DNA of 64,000 nucleotides. It comes from Spizellomyces punctatus DAOM BR117 (Eukaryota > Chytridiomycota > Chytridiomycetes > Spizellomycetales > Spizellomycetaceae). Both the position numbers and the translations under genes were made by a program. The notes beneath the pieces are model-generated. The model ran no database searches, had not been told where the DNA came from, and saw nothing but the letters and a program-made list of their open reading frames with translations. This document shows positions 30,944 through 43,439 of the stretch, piece after piece (within the stretch, counting starts at the first letter, position 1; each line of letters opens with the position of its first letter). The stretch is taken from NCBI RefSeq assembly GCF_000182565.1, contig NW_015971547.1, positions 944,921-1,008,920 on the forward strand, given 5' to 3'.

Positions 30944-31225
30944 ATGAACGACACAGTTAACGGTAGCCCTGCTAGTCAGGGACCTGCACCTGTTTCAACG
31001 AGCGACATTGCGGCGGTTATGGCTGCGTTCGGTGTGACCATCCACCCGAATGTCAGGATGCCTTCGGCTGCGCAATTGGCAGCCTTTAAGGCAGCCCACC
31101 CTGCTGTTACTAGTACCGAAATGCTTCATGCGTTCTTTGTATATGCGACTTGGGGTCCGGACACATGGAGAGCGTTTGGCGATATGCTTTCTCCTCTTGA
31201 GGAAAAGGAGGGTGGTTGTGCTTGA
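30944..31225 (+). CDS. Small protein, 93 residues, unrecognised
   Basis: The open frame starts MNDTVNGSPASQG, with alanine-rich helices (SDIAAVMAAFGV; AAQLAAFKAAHPAV) and an aromatic C-terminal half (MLHAFFVYATWGPDTWRAFG). It ends GGCA. The ATG at 30944 follows CAAG and is preferred over that at 30932. No signal peptide or membrane helix. The two alternating helical segments suggest a compact small fold, but I know no match. Confidence 0.5.
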   Translation: MNDTVNGSPASQGPAPVSTSDIAAVMAAFGVTIHPNVRMPSAAQLAAFKAAHPAVTSTEMLHAFFVYATWGPDTWRAFGDMLSPLEEKEGGCA

Positions 31226-31481
31226 TCTGGTAGTCCAAAGCCATTATTGTCATTGCTAAGGAGGAACAAATAAGATACCCATTCTGGCCAATTTGCAGAA
31301 GCGAATTTATGTAATTGTCTGTACATATGCTGTATCCTACGTGCAATTAAGGCTCCTATTACATGCTTGTCCTGTTGCCACCTGCCGACAACTACACTGA
31401 ATCTCATGTACATCATGACTACGTACAAAAATTATTGAACCTCAATAATAGAGTTGAAGCTCGGCTGCTGCAAAGTCCTCC

Positions 31482-31895
31482 CTACTGAGATATGCGGGCG
31501 TTCCTAGCTCTGAGTTTAGCGCCCCTAACGCAAGGAGGGTCGACACCAGGGAGTTGTTTGGGGGGAATGACGTTAATGGGAGCATGCCTCATCTCCTCAG
31601 CGAGTTCAGCTACGCCAGGGCGACCACCAAAGTTGGCGAGCAGCTGATCAGCCAAATCGGAGCGTTCACACGCACCAGCCGCCGTTGTAGCTTTTGCCGC
31701 CAATATCGCACTGTGAAAGGGGCCGCTAATGTCGAAGCAGTTTGTGCCAGCAGCACCTAGCTCGCCGTTGAGACTTTGACAAAAGGCGATCAATTCGGCT
31801 TTGATCCTCGTAGTCCTGGGGTCCTCGAGTGCAGTGACGGAACTAGCGCACAATCCGAGAATAAGGAGGGAAGCAATGGATTTGCATGAAAGCAT
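31482..31895 (-). CDS. Secreted cysteine-containing small protein, 137 residues
   Basis: A signal peptide is clear at 1-22 (MLSCKSIASLLILGLCASSV, cleavage after TA). The mature part is about 115 residues with four cysteines (in AFCQS, TNCFD, GACER, DPPCVRG), enough for two disulfides, and otherwise helical and alanine-rich. I recognise no family. It could be a surface or secreted effector-like protein, but nothing in the sequence shows a host target. A TATA box lies on the same strand at 32043-32037, and three 36-bp tandem repeats lie between TATA and start. The ATG at 31904 would add three residues. Confidence 0.65.
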   Translation of the reverse strand: MLSCKSIASLLILGLCASSVTALEDPRTTRIKAELIAFCQSLNGELGAAGTNCFDISGPFHSAILAAKATTAAGACERSDLADQLLANFGGRPGVAELAEEMRHAPINVIPPKQLPGVDPPCVRGAKLRARNARISQ

Positions 31896-31912
31896 GATGA
31901 TCAAGTATTAAT

Positions 31913-32020
31913 GGCGTGTGTTTTAGGAGTGCTGGGTGGAAGGAGAACGGCGTGTGTTATTGGAGTGCTGGGTGAAAGGAGAACGGCGTGTGTTTTTGGA
32001 GTGGTGGGTGGAAGGAGAAC
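31913..32020 (-). repeat. Three perfect-length 36-bp tandem repeats in the leader of the secreted protein gene
   Basis: Units at 31913-31948, 31949-31984 and 31985-32020 each start GGCGTGTGTT and end GGAGAAC on the plus strand, with a few substitutions (GTGCTGGG/GTGGTGGG). They lie between the TATA box (32037) and the start codon, so they should be transcribed as 5' UTR. Confidence 0.85.
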
Positions 32021-32036
32021 AAAGACCCCCGGGCCC

Positions 32037-32043
32037 TTTTATA
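32037..32043 (-). promoter_or_regulatory. TATA box of the secreted protein gene
   Basis: TATAAAA on the minus strand, followed by a GGGCCC run, about 140 bp upstream of the start at 31895. Confidence 0.5.
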
Positions 32044-34638
32044 GACCATCTGCACTACATTACATCTGCTTCGGATTGATGTGACTTTCCCTAGAGAAAA
32101 CATTCTGTAATAATGCACGAACAACATCATGAAGGGTTGGCTGGGGAGTCTCCTGTCATCCATTGCAGTCTCGCTCCATCATCATTTCTTGTAGGCATGC
32201 AACTTGCATCAAAGGTCTTCCAGTTCCAAGGGGAAAGATTGCATATCCCAGGGGCTCAGTCCACCACGTTGACGACAATGACATTGCGGACAGACAAAAA
32301 CGTTGACTCAACCGCGCGCAAATAACGCGGGTATACGTTGACGACAGTCGCCGCGGATGAAGTTTTCAAAACTCCAAGCTATGGACGATGAATACGTTGC
32401 ACAGACAACTCAGGTTAGATCACCCCCCGTGTAAAGCATCTCCCAAACCAGAGCGTTTTGTAGATGATGATTCTTGACAAGACTCTTGACTCAACAGCAT
32501 TTGCGATGAAATCCCCCTTCATATGCCTTAGCGCTTTTGCGTTCGAAGCATTCCTTATGCGCGTCTGATACTCTCATTTTTGAGAGGCAAGTGAGAGTAG
32601 AAGAGCGTCTCTGAAGAATAATACCGCCAAAAGTAGATTTGTGGCTGCATCGGGAGCGCTCAGCTGCACATGCTTTGGTTTCTGAGGCACTGGTATCAGG
32701 TCTCGCGGGTTCCCAGCAAAAGGGTAAAGCGGGGAAGAGACAAACTTCACGTCACTGAAGCTCTGGAACGGTATCGTAATGCCGCTGAGCGCAACTGTCA
32801 TGCTTTATCATTTCAATTTAGCTGGGCAAATTTCGGTGATCACTGCGATTTCGGTAACCTTGACCAGGGTGACAGCGACCAAGGTGAGCAGAATTACGTT
32901 GCAGACAGTTGTTCAAACCTTTTGCTATGTACATTTTTGGTCATCAGGGCGTCCTCGTGTCTGTCGTGATCCTCAACAAACGACTCGTTGTGTCTGTAGG
33001 TTTGGGTGATTTCTTGTCAGTTGAGCAGCACCTGCTCTAAGATCTTGTTAGGACTGGTCGCATGTACTGTAGGTCCGTGTACGTAGGACACGAGTGACTC
33101 CAATTTGAGTAGTGATTGGCACCGTTTTTTGATATTGGCAAACTCTTGTATCCAAAGACCCCCATCTGCACAAAAGTTCACACCTACGGTTGGATCTGTG
33201 CAGAAATGTTTGCTCGCATTTTGCAGGCAATGCTTGCTTTGTGAATACCTCTAGAATTTCTCTCGTGGAACTTGCATTTCCTGAAAGCTGTGACCTCCAA
33301 TCACTTATTGGCGTTGTAACATACCCAATCGTCTTTGAAAATATTTCGCTTACATGCTACTGACCTTCCCTATTGGATGTATTTGAGAATGAAGGAGATG
33401 GTCGCTGACTTATTGAAACATTCTTTATGACATGCATAACGGCGTGAATAAGTGTTGGATATGCTATGGTTCGGCAATGTCTTCTTCCTAATTATCTCGG
33501 CTGCTCGTTGTTCCATGAAAGAGTCCATCCCATTAATGATATCGGCTCGTGCGTATTCAACGCCACGTTTCTTTGCCGGCACACCTGCCCGTGGCTTTTT
33601 GGCAAGTATGTAGACAAAGGAAGGAAGAATTGCGGCGTGGCATCGATGAGGGCGGAGGCGTGAAATACTTTTCTATTACTGTGTAATATTCAAGTGACGT
33701 GCCCACGGCAAAAATTAGGAGCTCTGATGAACTGCATTTTGTGAGTTATTTCCAATGGCGGGCTATCTAACGGCGATTCTTGCCACAAATACTCTTCTCG
33801 CGGACGGGGACCCCAAAGTGAAAAAAAAAAAAAACAACATTGGAATGCACACATTTACAGCTACATAGTTGAACACCTCTCCCATGCAATGATAACGAAT
33901 CTGTTGCAGTCTATTTCAAGTTGCAACCTACACAAGCCTTAGTTAATGCACAGGAAGCTTAAATGCAAAACGGCAATAATAAACAAAAAGTCGATTGGGT
34001 TTGCAAGTAAGAAAAAAAAAAAGAACACTAAAAAGACGATCGATTACATAAGCGGGGAGCGGTGAAACGCCTACAATTTGAAACGCACGAGCACCACAAG
34101 GTGACCAAGTTTCAACCCAAAGTGTTTTTGGTGGTGCGTCCGGAAAGGAAAGCTATAGGTCATTGCGAACCAAAAAAAAAACCAACGCAAACACACTTGC
34201 AACATCAAGATCTGACGAGCTTTGTCATTGTAGACAGCAAACCTCGACTCGAGTACATTTACCTTTACGGACCTCATTTTCTTACTTGAACTCCCGTTTC
34301 TGTGGAGTGTACGTTAAACAATTTTCCTGGAAGCTTGATGCAGAGGGACTGTCGACGGCACCGGATATTACGATTCAAAAAGCGTCTGATTTCGACTGTG
34401 ACTAGTGGACATTTCCCTCTCTCTCCACGCATCCCTTTATCGCCTGGAGTTTGCTGCGACTTAAATCCACCCGGGCTCTACGCCCTTTTAGCGTAAAAGG
34501 TGCGGGGCCGAAAAAGAGAAGGACGTTGAACACAACCCCAGTTCCTCCCTCTTTTCAGCTACCGTCGCTTTGTCGCAACCCATTCTTTCCTCCGACCTCT
34601 TTCTCGAAAACCCCTGAAATACAAGCCTATACCCTACA
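32044..34638. other. Longest gene-poor stretch of the window (2.6 kb)
   Basis: All open frames here are under 105 codons, without recognisable domains or splice patterns. There are poly-A runs near 33820 and 34010. Direct search by eye for tRNA A/B boxes and repeats gave nothing. The last few hundred bases are CT-rich and probably form the promoter and leader of the Spa2 gene. Confidence 0.4.
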
Positions 34639-37369
34639 ATGTCAGACGACGTTTACTCCACGCACTACGATGTGATGAGGCGCTACCTCACGACCTTCCT
34701 GCAGGAACAGGGGTCGATGTTGGGGCGAAATAATGCAAAGGAGAAGCTTGGAAGACTATCAGAAAGGCAGTTCTATGACTTGTCGACAGATGTGTTTGAT
34801 GAAATAAATCGAAGGCGGGAGAACGATCGGAATGGTAGGTTGATTACTGTAGGAATTGGGCACTTGAACGAGTTTGAGAGGGAAACCATGCTCGTTTTTT
34901 TTTGTGGATGGATGCTGGACAACGGAATGTTAAAGGAGCATGCGAAAGGACACGGCATGTTCCATGAGGCTGGAGGAACATGTACTGCCAGGAAGGAGGA
35001 GTCGCCGGCTAGAGCACTGAGCTTGGGATCAGCACTTTGGTGTTCGAAACTTTTGGCTAACCTAGCGATATCATCATGCTTAGTTCCTTTCCTTCCCGTA
35101 CGAAATGAATTTACCCCAAAACGCAACCAAGCTCGACAAAAACTTGCCACTCTCCAAGAATTCCGCTTTAAGGAGCTTGCTTCCGAAGTATTCTTTGAAC
35201 TCGAACGACGATTTCCTCGCATTGTACAAGAAAATGATGCGCGCTATGGGGTATGGCTGGATCTACAATTCATCATATTCTCTCGGAGTGGGAACTCATG
35301 TAACCGTCTTTTTTTAGCCTCTGTACACAGACAGCAGTTCCCGTCCAGGTGTAAATGGTTTCCAAGGTCCGCGAGCCGTCTCCCCCAACCGTCCCTTACC
35401 AAATCCCTTCCAACCACCCGCACGTATGCCAACGACAGCCTCAGGTCGACAGATTCCCCAACGAGGGGCATCGAGAGGCGCAATAGACACTGCTGGTAGA
35501 GCCCGGCGAGGGGGATCCCCTCCACCGCCGATGCCGATGCCGACGACGCGGGGCATGGAGACATTGCAACGGCAACCTACAGAGTTGATGCCCCGGAACG
35601 GGACGTCAACGAGGGGCACGACAGGAAGAGGTGGAGTCACAAATGTACGTTACGTGCCGCAGAAGAAGAATCGTTTGCTGTGATAGATGTTCTGACGGAG
35701 TATCTCCATTCGGCGATATAGGAAGAATTTGAAAGAATGAAGGCAAGATATGAAGCCGAGATTGAGACATTACGAAAGCAACTGGTTTGTGTTTCCAGCC
35801 TTTCATTCTCGATTTCAATCATCGACTCATTTGGTATATCAAATTATAGAGCGGACAAGCACCGTCGCCTGAGATAAAAAAGCTAAATGCCGAGCTGGCC
35901 ATGTCCAAAATGGTAAGCAATCATAGATGTCCATTAATTTGACGTTATTTTAAATCTTCGTGACTGTTTGATAAGGCCAAACGAGATATAAAGCAAAAGT
36001 ACGATGTGCTGTTAACAGACTATGAAACCATCCAAGAAGAATTAAAAGCGCAGGAACAGGTTTGTGTAAAATTAAACAAACTTTTGGGTCTGTACAACTG
36101 AGGCATGCAATGCTGAATTATGTACATTGATTGAAACAGGCGGCGGAGGCCCTGCGAAAAGATGTGAATTCGCTGTTGGAGGATGTTCAGACACTTTCCC
36201 AAAAGAACCAGCGACTAAAGGAAGACAAGGAGCGAGATGCGGAAACAATCCGACAGTTACGGGAGGAGGTGGAACGATTGGGTGGAGAAGCTGGGAGCGT
36301 TACGGCTTCTACACCAAGAACGCGGAATGACTCCGCCAAGGGTGACTTGTTCTTTAGTGCGGAAGATGACGGTGAGGATCCACGAATATTGGCGTACCAG
36401 GATGCTGCAGAGAGATTGGTGATTGCTGCCAGGTACGTAACTTGTTATTGTAGCGTGGCTTTGTGGATCGGAATCTGATTGTGTTATGCATCTTTAGGGG
36501 CAGCACGCCAACCAATGTCTTGATAGCCATGAAGTCTGTCATTATAAGCATCAAGGGCATCACCGAAGACGCCGAGCGATTAGAAGCACGAGTAGAATCG
36601 ACAGACGACTTTACAGATCTCGAGACAGCGCGGGAGCAGGTCTCGGACGCACTGGCGAATCTTGTCGCCATCGCTAAGGAACATGCGACCTCTTACAATA
36701 AAAATGATATTGGAGTTCTCGAGGATGGAGTGCAGAGAGTTGATGAGGATGTGCGGAACTTAGTAGCAATCATGAAGCGGGCTGGTGGGGATGCGCTGCT
36801 GGAAGGCGGACCGGATGATGATAGGGATGATACTAATGGACTGGAAAAACGAAGGCGGGGTAGTAGGGTTTTGGAAGTTGTCGAGTTGAAGGTATGGCAC
36901 ATGGAGAGTCGCTGCCGATATAGATGTCAACGCTGAAACATTTCCTTCCATCAGATATTTATCGAAGACGAAACCGACGCTATTGTCTCGCTCATCCAAA
37001 CTCTCGTCTCCTCTCTCAAAACGGGAACACCCGAATCATCCAACTCTACCATTCAATCCATCAAGTCCTCCGTAGACGACATCATATTTGAGACTGGGCG
37101 CACCCGACCCATGCTTGATTCCGACACACGAAGTCAAAGCGATGTGATTTTGGAAGTACTGCAGGAGGCTGTGGATAATCTTGTAGAGACGGGTGAAGAG
37201 TTGCTGAGATCAGAGGGCAACAGGACCGTAAAGCAGAAGATTGGGACTTGTAGTTATGAAGTCGCCAAGGTTTGTCCACTGCATTATGCTCGCAATTGGG
37301 TATCATCTTTGTTAATGCCTTTATCTTTGCATGCAGCACGTCAAGAGTCTCCTCGGACTCTTTGAATAA
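34639..37369 (+). CDS. SPA2: Spa2-like polarisome scaffold, 644 residues
   Basis: Ten exons (34639-34834, 35084-35250, 35318-35644, 35722-35784, 35850-35912, 35976-36059, 36140-36432, 36498-36891, 36955-37269, 37337-37369). The N-terminus carries two Spa2/GIT homology motifs, AKEKLGRLSERQFYDLSTDV and ARQKLATLQEFRFKELASEV, after FLPVRNEFTPKRNQ, which is diagnostic. A proline-rich linker follows (about 125-230), then a coiled coil (about 235-330, EEFERMKARYEAEIETLRKQ, ERDAETIRQLREEVERL), and the C-terminal Spa2 region (NVLIAMKSVIISIKGITEDA, DEDVRNLVAIMKR) ending HVKSLLGLFE. Spa2 organises actin and Cdc42-linked growth at polarity sites. All phases agree. The coiled-coil exons are small (63, 63, 84 bp) and all phase 0. 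Confidence 0.92.
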
Positions 37370-37971
37370 GATGTACTTTCCTTCAAATCCCCTCCTCCAT
37401 GATTCTGCCCGGCGGGATGATACCTCTTGTTTTGTAGATAGCACTCCTCTGTGATTTTTTGGGATCCTCTTGGATGTATATACTGTAAATTAGGCACGTT
37501 TTTTTTGAATAGGTTTTAGAATAGGTTTGTTGGTAGTCTAGAATGCTTTTTTTTCTTAATTTACGCGAGGATCTTGGTTGCTTACAAGAATGAAAAAGTG
37601 CATACTGGCACATATGTATATCAGCCATATGAGCTACCAACCTTCAACCAAACACTCGAACACGATGGCCGCAAGTGTTCCCCCATGGCTGAGTAATCAA
37701 CAGAACGGCCATTTTCGATTGGAAGTTTCTGAGAAAACGCGCGCCTTCCATTTGTGTTCAGCCGCATGAAATGGAACACAGAAAGTGAAGTGATTCTGCT
37801 TGTAATGGCCGTGGGAAAAAAAAAAAAATACTTGGAATTTGAAAAAGGGCAAATGGGTGGGAGGGGAATATAAAAGGATTCCTTCAGCTTTCGTTTTCCC
37901 CACAGCTAGTTTTTTTTTAGATTTTGTTTTCGTTTTTTTCTTGTTCCATACGCATATTCGTTTTTAGCATC
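37370..37971. other. Intergenic region ahead of chitin deacetylase
   Basis: This contains the 3' flank of Spa2 and the chitin deacetylase promoter, with a poly-A run near 37815, a TATA box at 37869 and a T-rich leader. There is no supported gene. Confidence 0.4.
37869..37875 (+). promoter_or_regulatory. TATA box of the chitin deacetylase gene
   Basis: TATAAAA followed by GGATT, 97-103 bp before the ATG at 37972 and followed by a CT-rich leader. Confidence 0.55.
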
Positions 37972-39198
37972 ATGCATTCCACCATAACAGCTTTGGCTGG
38001 GATTCTCCTCGTAGCTTCATCTGCTGCTGCTCAACAGTGCACTCCCTACACTTCCGGGATCGATGCGACAAAGTATCCCACACCCTGGACAACGGCTACC
38101 AGCAATGGCGTGCTGAATACACCCGAATTCCAAGCAGTATATAACGGAATAGACTGGACAAAAGTCCCAAACATTCCTCCAAAAAACTGGACTGCTGATG
38201 GGGCAGCTGTTACCACCGGTTATTCAGCGACAGATCCAGACTGCTGGTGGACCGCTACGCAATGCACGACACCGAAACATCCCAATATCCTGGCTGACAT
38301 TGTCGCCTGTCCCGAACCAGGAACATGGGGAATAACCTACGATGACGGCCCCAACTGCACAAATACGGCCTTTTACGATTTCCTAAAACAAAATAACCAA
38401 AAAGCTAGTATGTACTATATTGGATCAAATGTTTTGGACTGGCCCAATGAAGCCAAGCGAGGGTACACGGATGGCCATCACATCAACGGTCATACTTGGT
38501 CCCACAAACCAATGACGAGCTTGACAAACCAAGAGATTGTTGCCGAATTGTACTATACAACAAAGATCATTAAAGAAGTGACCGGCGTTACTGTCTTGTA
38601 CTGGAGACCTGTAAGTCATAAAGGCACCAATGCAAAAAAGGCGTTCACTGCTAATTCCTCATGACTCTAGCCTTTCGGAGACATTGATGACCGTGTGCGC
38701 GCGATCGCAAGTCAATTGAAGCTCACGGCCACCATCTGGAATCGGGACACAGACGACTGGAACATTGCCATTCCTGCCTCGCAAATCACGACAAACTTTC
38801 AAAACTTTATCAACGAAGGCAAGAACGGAACATGGTCCAAATCCGGTGTCATTGTTCTCGAACATGAAATTGACTCGCGGACTATGGGATTGGCTATGCA
38901 GTACTACCCGGAAATCAAGAACGCTTACAAGCACCTTATGCCTGTTGCTAGCTGCATGAACATTACAAAGCCGTACGCTGAAGACATTACTTACCCCGAT
39001 TTTGCAACTCTTGCTGGCCTCGCTCCCACCAACACCTCAACGTCGACCACCACAGTTGCCTCTTCCACCGCACCTTCCCCTACCGATCCAAGGGGAACCG
39101 CTGCAGCGGGCCAGCACTCTGCCGCCAGTGATGTCGCCGCCAACTGGGTTATGGGATTGATTAGCATGTCGGCTGGATTGGTTGCTTTGGTGTTTTAG
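37972..39198 (+). CDS. GPI-anchored chitin deacetylase (CE4), 388 residues
   Basis: Two exons (37972-38610, 38671-39198). A signal peptide (MHSTITALAGILLVASSAAA) is followed by a cysteine-containing N-terminal part and a NodB/CE4 domain: TYDDGP (catalytic Asp and metal Asp), GHTWSHKPMT (metal histidines), WRPPFGDIDDRVRAIA across the intron, WNRDTDDWN and VIVLEHEIDS. The C-terminus has a T/S-rich stalk (TSTSTTTVASSTAPSPT) and a final hydrophobic segment (WVMGLISMSAGLVALVF), which predicts a GPI anchor. CE4 enzymes convert chitin to chitosan in the cell wall. The position after the second histidine is Lys where many relatives have Pro. The frame is open for 16 codons ahead of the chosen ATG, which is preferred because it gives a clean signal peptide. 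Confidence 0.93.
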
Positions 39199-39481
39199 AC
39201 AGCTGCCGGCTCGGCAGATCATTCGGTGTTTTCAGGTATAGACGCTGCACATTACGTATAGTGAATAATCGTTAATCTTATTATGCATAGTTGTACCGTA
39301 GTCTGTTTGTAGTCACTATTTGTATAAAAAGACTGATATTACCTCATCCTGATGTGTAACGATAAAGTCCTGCATCGAGGACGGGTTCCACCACTCTAAA
39401 CGCATTGGATATTATTCATGTACAACCAAAACCTATGCTACAAGATTTGTATAAACCAGCAATGTTACAGATTAACCATAT

Positions 39482-42400
39482 CTACTCTCCACACAGCTCA
39501 TTAAACCTCCGTATAATCTCAACTGCAACCGCCCCGTCCAGTACAGTCGTCTCCACGTTCTGTTTCGGCTTTTCCGATGCCTCTACCTGATGTGTCTCAG
39601 CAACCTCCTCAACAGGTAATGGCGGCATGCGGAACGCCAGTGCCCCCTTCACATGCGCCGGGTGTGCCGTAGCACTTGCGATTCGACCATTTATGCCGGC
39701 CATGGTTCGCGAGCGGGGCATCCCAGTTGCTCTCGTGTCCAGAACCTCGCCACCTCTGCTGTTAACAGGTGTAGAATGGGACCTGGATCTACTCAACTCG
39801 GGTTCACTGACGCTCAGTGTCGATTGCATCGGCGTGCCGAGGGGATCCTGGCTAGTTTCATAGGTACCTTCTTCGGCTATAGACTGAATGGGCTTCAATT
39901 GATCCCAGGAGCGACGGCCTTCAGGATACGTATCGATGGATTCGTCGCTGATGCTAATCACGGGAGCTGAAGGAACGGGTGGGAGGGGTTTGGTCATATT
40001 TGCGCGAAGAGGGAGATTACCCTCCTTGACAGTGATGTTTTTGCTTGAAATTGGCACAGGTTGTTCACCAGCCAAAACTCGTGACACTCGGACAGTTCGC
40101 TTCGTGGGTGGTTTCGAATCAATTGGCAGCACTTGATTGCGAGCGCTTTGCTGAGCATCAGACGTTGGCGAGGAACTGGACAAGACGCGGACCATGTTGG
40201 GTGAGGTTGGCGCTACAAGTTCACCAGTCGCGGATGCCGCGGGGGAAGATGCGGTCCGAGGAATTCCAGTACCATCCCATTGCATGGTGCGCATTTGCAC
40301 GGGGGTTTTCCCAGTTGGAGACTCTGTAGGACTGGCATGGGGACGTGGGGACCTTCGTCCAGAACGTCCCCATGCGCCGCGTATGGCATCTTTTATGTTG
40401 TGCAGGCTTTCCACAGGACTGTATCGCGAATGTTGCTCGGTTCCAGGACGAGTGGTTGGTAATGAATGCGAGTACTCAGCGACTCTGCACTTTCCAGCAC
40501 CTGCAGAATCAACAAGTGTAAGGAAAAGGATCAGAAAAAAATAGCTGCTAGCGCGAAATAAGACTCTCAGCGTCCATACCTTTGACGGGGGGAAGCTGAT
40601 TATCTGGGAGCCCATCCTCTGTCACCTTACCATCATGCCATCTCCAAACGCCCGATTCTGGAAAGGTACCGCTAATGGACGCGTCAGAGAGGATTTGCGA
40701 CTCGTCTACAGCTTGTTGGGTCCGATCGTCATGCCCAATCTTTTTGAAATCCCAGTATTTCGTGCTGTACTTTTCCAAATCTTTACGCTCAATCTTGCCG
40801 GCTGCGATCAAGATCTCCGCCACGCTTGCCGATAATTTCAAGTGGCGCTTCTGACACCAAAGCGTAGCCATCGCTTCGGGCTGAATATCGCATCGCATGT
40901 CGTTAAGAGGAAGATGTCGGTGGAATGATCGAACACCTTCTTTGACACCATTTTCTGCGCGCATACGTGCTCCCAAGTCGCTAGCACGTTGCCGAGTTGG
41001 AGGTAACTTGGTAAAGTTGAGAGCTTCAACGAGTTTCCTTACTGTCAGTCGCTTGAAAGGAATAGGTGACGGGCCGACGCCTTGATTCGCCACCATAGCT
41101 CCCCAAAACGGTTGATCGCCGAAAAAGGGTACAATAATGGTAGGTTTACCAGCTCGAAGTCCTGCAGCCGTCGTTCCTGCTCCGCCGTGATGGCATACGG
41201 CAGCACAGTGCTCGAAGAGCCAATCGTGTGGGACGTTGTCAATCAAAAGAACAGACTCTGGCACAGCACCTCCCCCTATACCTCCCCAGCCCTTCGAAAC
41301 CACAGCCCTGACGCCAGCCTTTTCCACAGCCGAAAAAATGAGGGAAGTCAACTTGTCAGGATAATCGACCACAATGCTGCCAAATCCAATGTAAACTGGT
41401 GGGGGTCCAGCCGCTAGGAAGGCAGCAAGATCGGTTGGTGGTGTATAGTTCGTGGCCAAATCAAGGAAAAAGAATCCCGCGATGTCTGAAATAATTGGAC
41501 AAATTAGATATTGTATCGCAGACCCTCCTATATTGCGCATATAGTTACCGATATGCGATCCCCAATCTGGCGGCTTTGGAATCAAGCTCGGTGTCCAACA
41601 ATACGTAAATGGAACCTTCAAGCCACTGATCAGATTTGGTGCGACGGACGTTGAAAGTGCAGGGAGCTTCAGAGTTTTGATCCTGAAATCATTAATAAGA
41701 TCCCCTAACCCTTGCCAAGTGAGCAACTCTGTCAAATAGTATGAAAACATATTAACAGTTGGTCTTGGTGCCTTTCCGTAGGTTACGTTTGTAAGAGGGT
41801 GAGGAAACGCCTTGGTTGGGCTCCATGGCATGGTAAAGAACATGTGAAGTGGGATTTCGAGCCTTTCCGCGCAGTGGATGTGCCCGAATGTAACAGGGTT
41901 GGATATGATAGCGTCAGGAATGAAGGGAGTGTCGGTTTCGACATCGGGAGCATTGCATGCCTCCCAAGTTGATGCTAGGATTTCCGTGATCATTCGACGC
42001 TTCTTTCCAACGTCACCAGCCATGATACTGGCTATTCCCGGAAGTAGACCCGGATCTGAGAACAACCCAAAATGTGAATAATGGAATATGGTATACAACA
42101 CGTCCAGTATACTTACTTCTCACCATATATGCCATCAACTCCGCCGGATCTCCGGCTAGCGGAAAGAATTCTAAACCCGCGTTGCGCACAAACTGCTTGA
42201 AGGTGTCATGTGTGGCCAGCCGAACTCGATGGCCGAAAGCTTTGAGCTCTTTTCCAAGAGCAACAAAAGGCTGCACGTCACCGCGACTGCCAACAATCAA
42301 AATTAATATGTTCATGTAGGGAACAACTACGTCTTCTTCAGTTTTCGCTCCGTTTGACGTGCCTTCGGCAGGATGTGGTATAGATGAAGATCGTGAGTGG

Positions 42401-43439
42401 GGATCTTCGTCGTCATCGGAATCGTCGGTATTGTCAGCAGATTTCGGACTTATGTCGATATCTAGTCGTCCATCATATCGTATCTTTGCTGAATACGGCC
42501 GCTTTAATTTCTCTTCGCCAATATCGATAACTTTTGGGGGGCCAGAATCGCGCCGTTTCTGCTTCCGTTGCTGTCGATACCACCGAACGTATTTGAGCGG
42601 GCTGTCAAAATTCTATGATCAGAGGTAATTAGCGGTAGTCCCCTGGTCGGTCACATCCTCGTTCCCACCTGGTATACTGGGACATATATCTTTTGGCCTC
42701 CCTGACGAATTGGGACAGGAAGTCTCCACGCCGGGTCATCTGTAACCAGAAAGTCGACCAACTCGTTGATGAACTTCGTTAGCCGGACCCCATATGGTTC
42801 CCAGTATGGATACGTTGCCGGTCTACTACTGTGCTCTCGCCTCCATTGTACGAAAAAGGCTCTCACATCGTACATATTGCGCGTGGTACGGCCCATTTCC
42901 ACAATGTCGTGTTTCGAATGGGTTATTTTCCACCTATTCAACAGTTCCTCAGTGGACTGGCCAGGTTCGCGTTCAATCGTCAAATCTTCGTCTGGGCCCT
43001 TATGTCGAGACAAGGACGGTCAATCACGATCTGGAATTGTGGTATTCCCACGGTTTTGACATACAACTTCAACTTCATCCGGTTCATAATCATATCGCGT
43101 CAGCTCTTCTTCCCAAGCGACCAAAACATAGGGCCGTCGGGTTTTCTTATAAACATATGGGAGCCATCCTTGACTTTCCACTGGACACAGCCCGATGAAG
43201 ACTTGGCGCATTTTGATCTCTGCAGATCGTCGCAGCGGGCTTTCAAATACTTTTGGCGGAACCTCCAGCAGTTCGACACGTTCAATCGACTCGGGGACGC
43301 CCCGAGGAGATGAACCGTTGTCTTCTTCCAGCTCCATCGCGCGAACGACACGCTGGCCAAAACACTTCGGGCCTCTAGATGCCCCGTCGTCCTGAACGGA
43401 ATCACGTGAAAATAAGCCTGATTTGACCTGATTTGACAT
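39482..43439 (-). CDS. Sterol-glucosyltransferase-type (UGT51/Atg26-like) GT1 enzyme with long N- and C-terminal extensions
   Basis: Five exons (43439-43065, 42998-42669, 42612-42117, 42055-40580, 40500-39482), 1231 residues. The glycosyltransferase starts near residue 335 with NILILIVGSRGDVQPFVAL and HRVRLATHDTFKQFV, continues PGLLPGIASIMAGDVGKKR and has the donor-site block VYIGFGSIV, then LLIDNVPHDWLFEHCAAVCH, HGGAGTTAAGLRAGKPTIIV, PFFGDQPFWG near 690. This matches UDP-glucose:sterol 3-beta-glucosyltransferases of the GT1/GT28 fold. The first 330 residues hold a W/Y-rich part (WLPYVYKKTRRPYVLVAWEE; YPYWEPYGVRLTKFINELVD), not the GRAM-PH-GRAM of Atg26 that I would recognise. After the enzyme comes a 340-residue low-complexity tail. 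Sterol glucosides affect membranes and pexophagy in some fungi. A distinct acceptor is possible. Confidence 0.85.

Noticed and set aside
32574-33009. Overlapping 75- to 99-codon frames in the gene-poor region
   Set aside because: No shared frame with neighbours, no membrane or domain pattern that stands up, and both strands look equally open.
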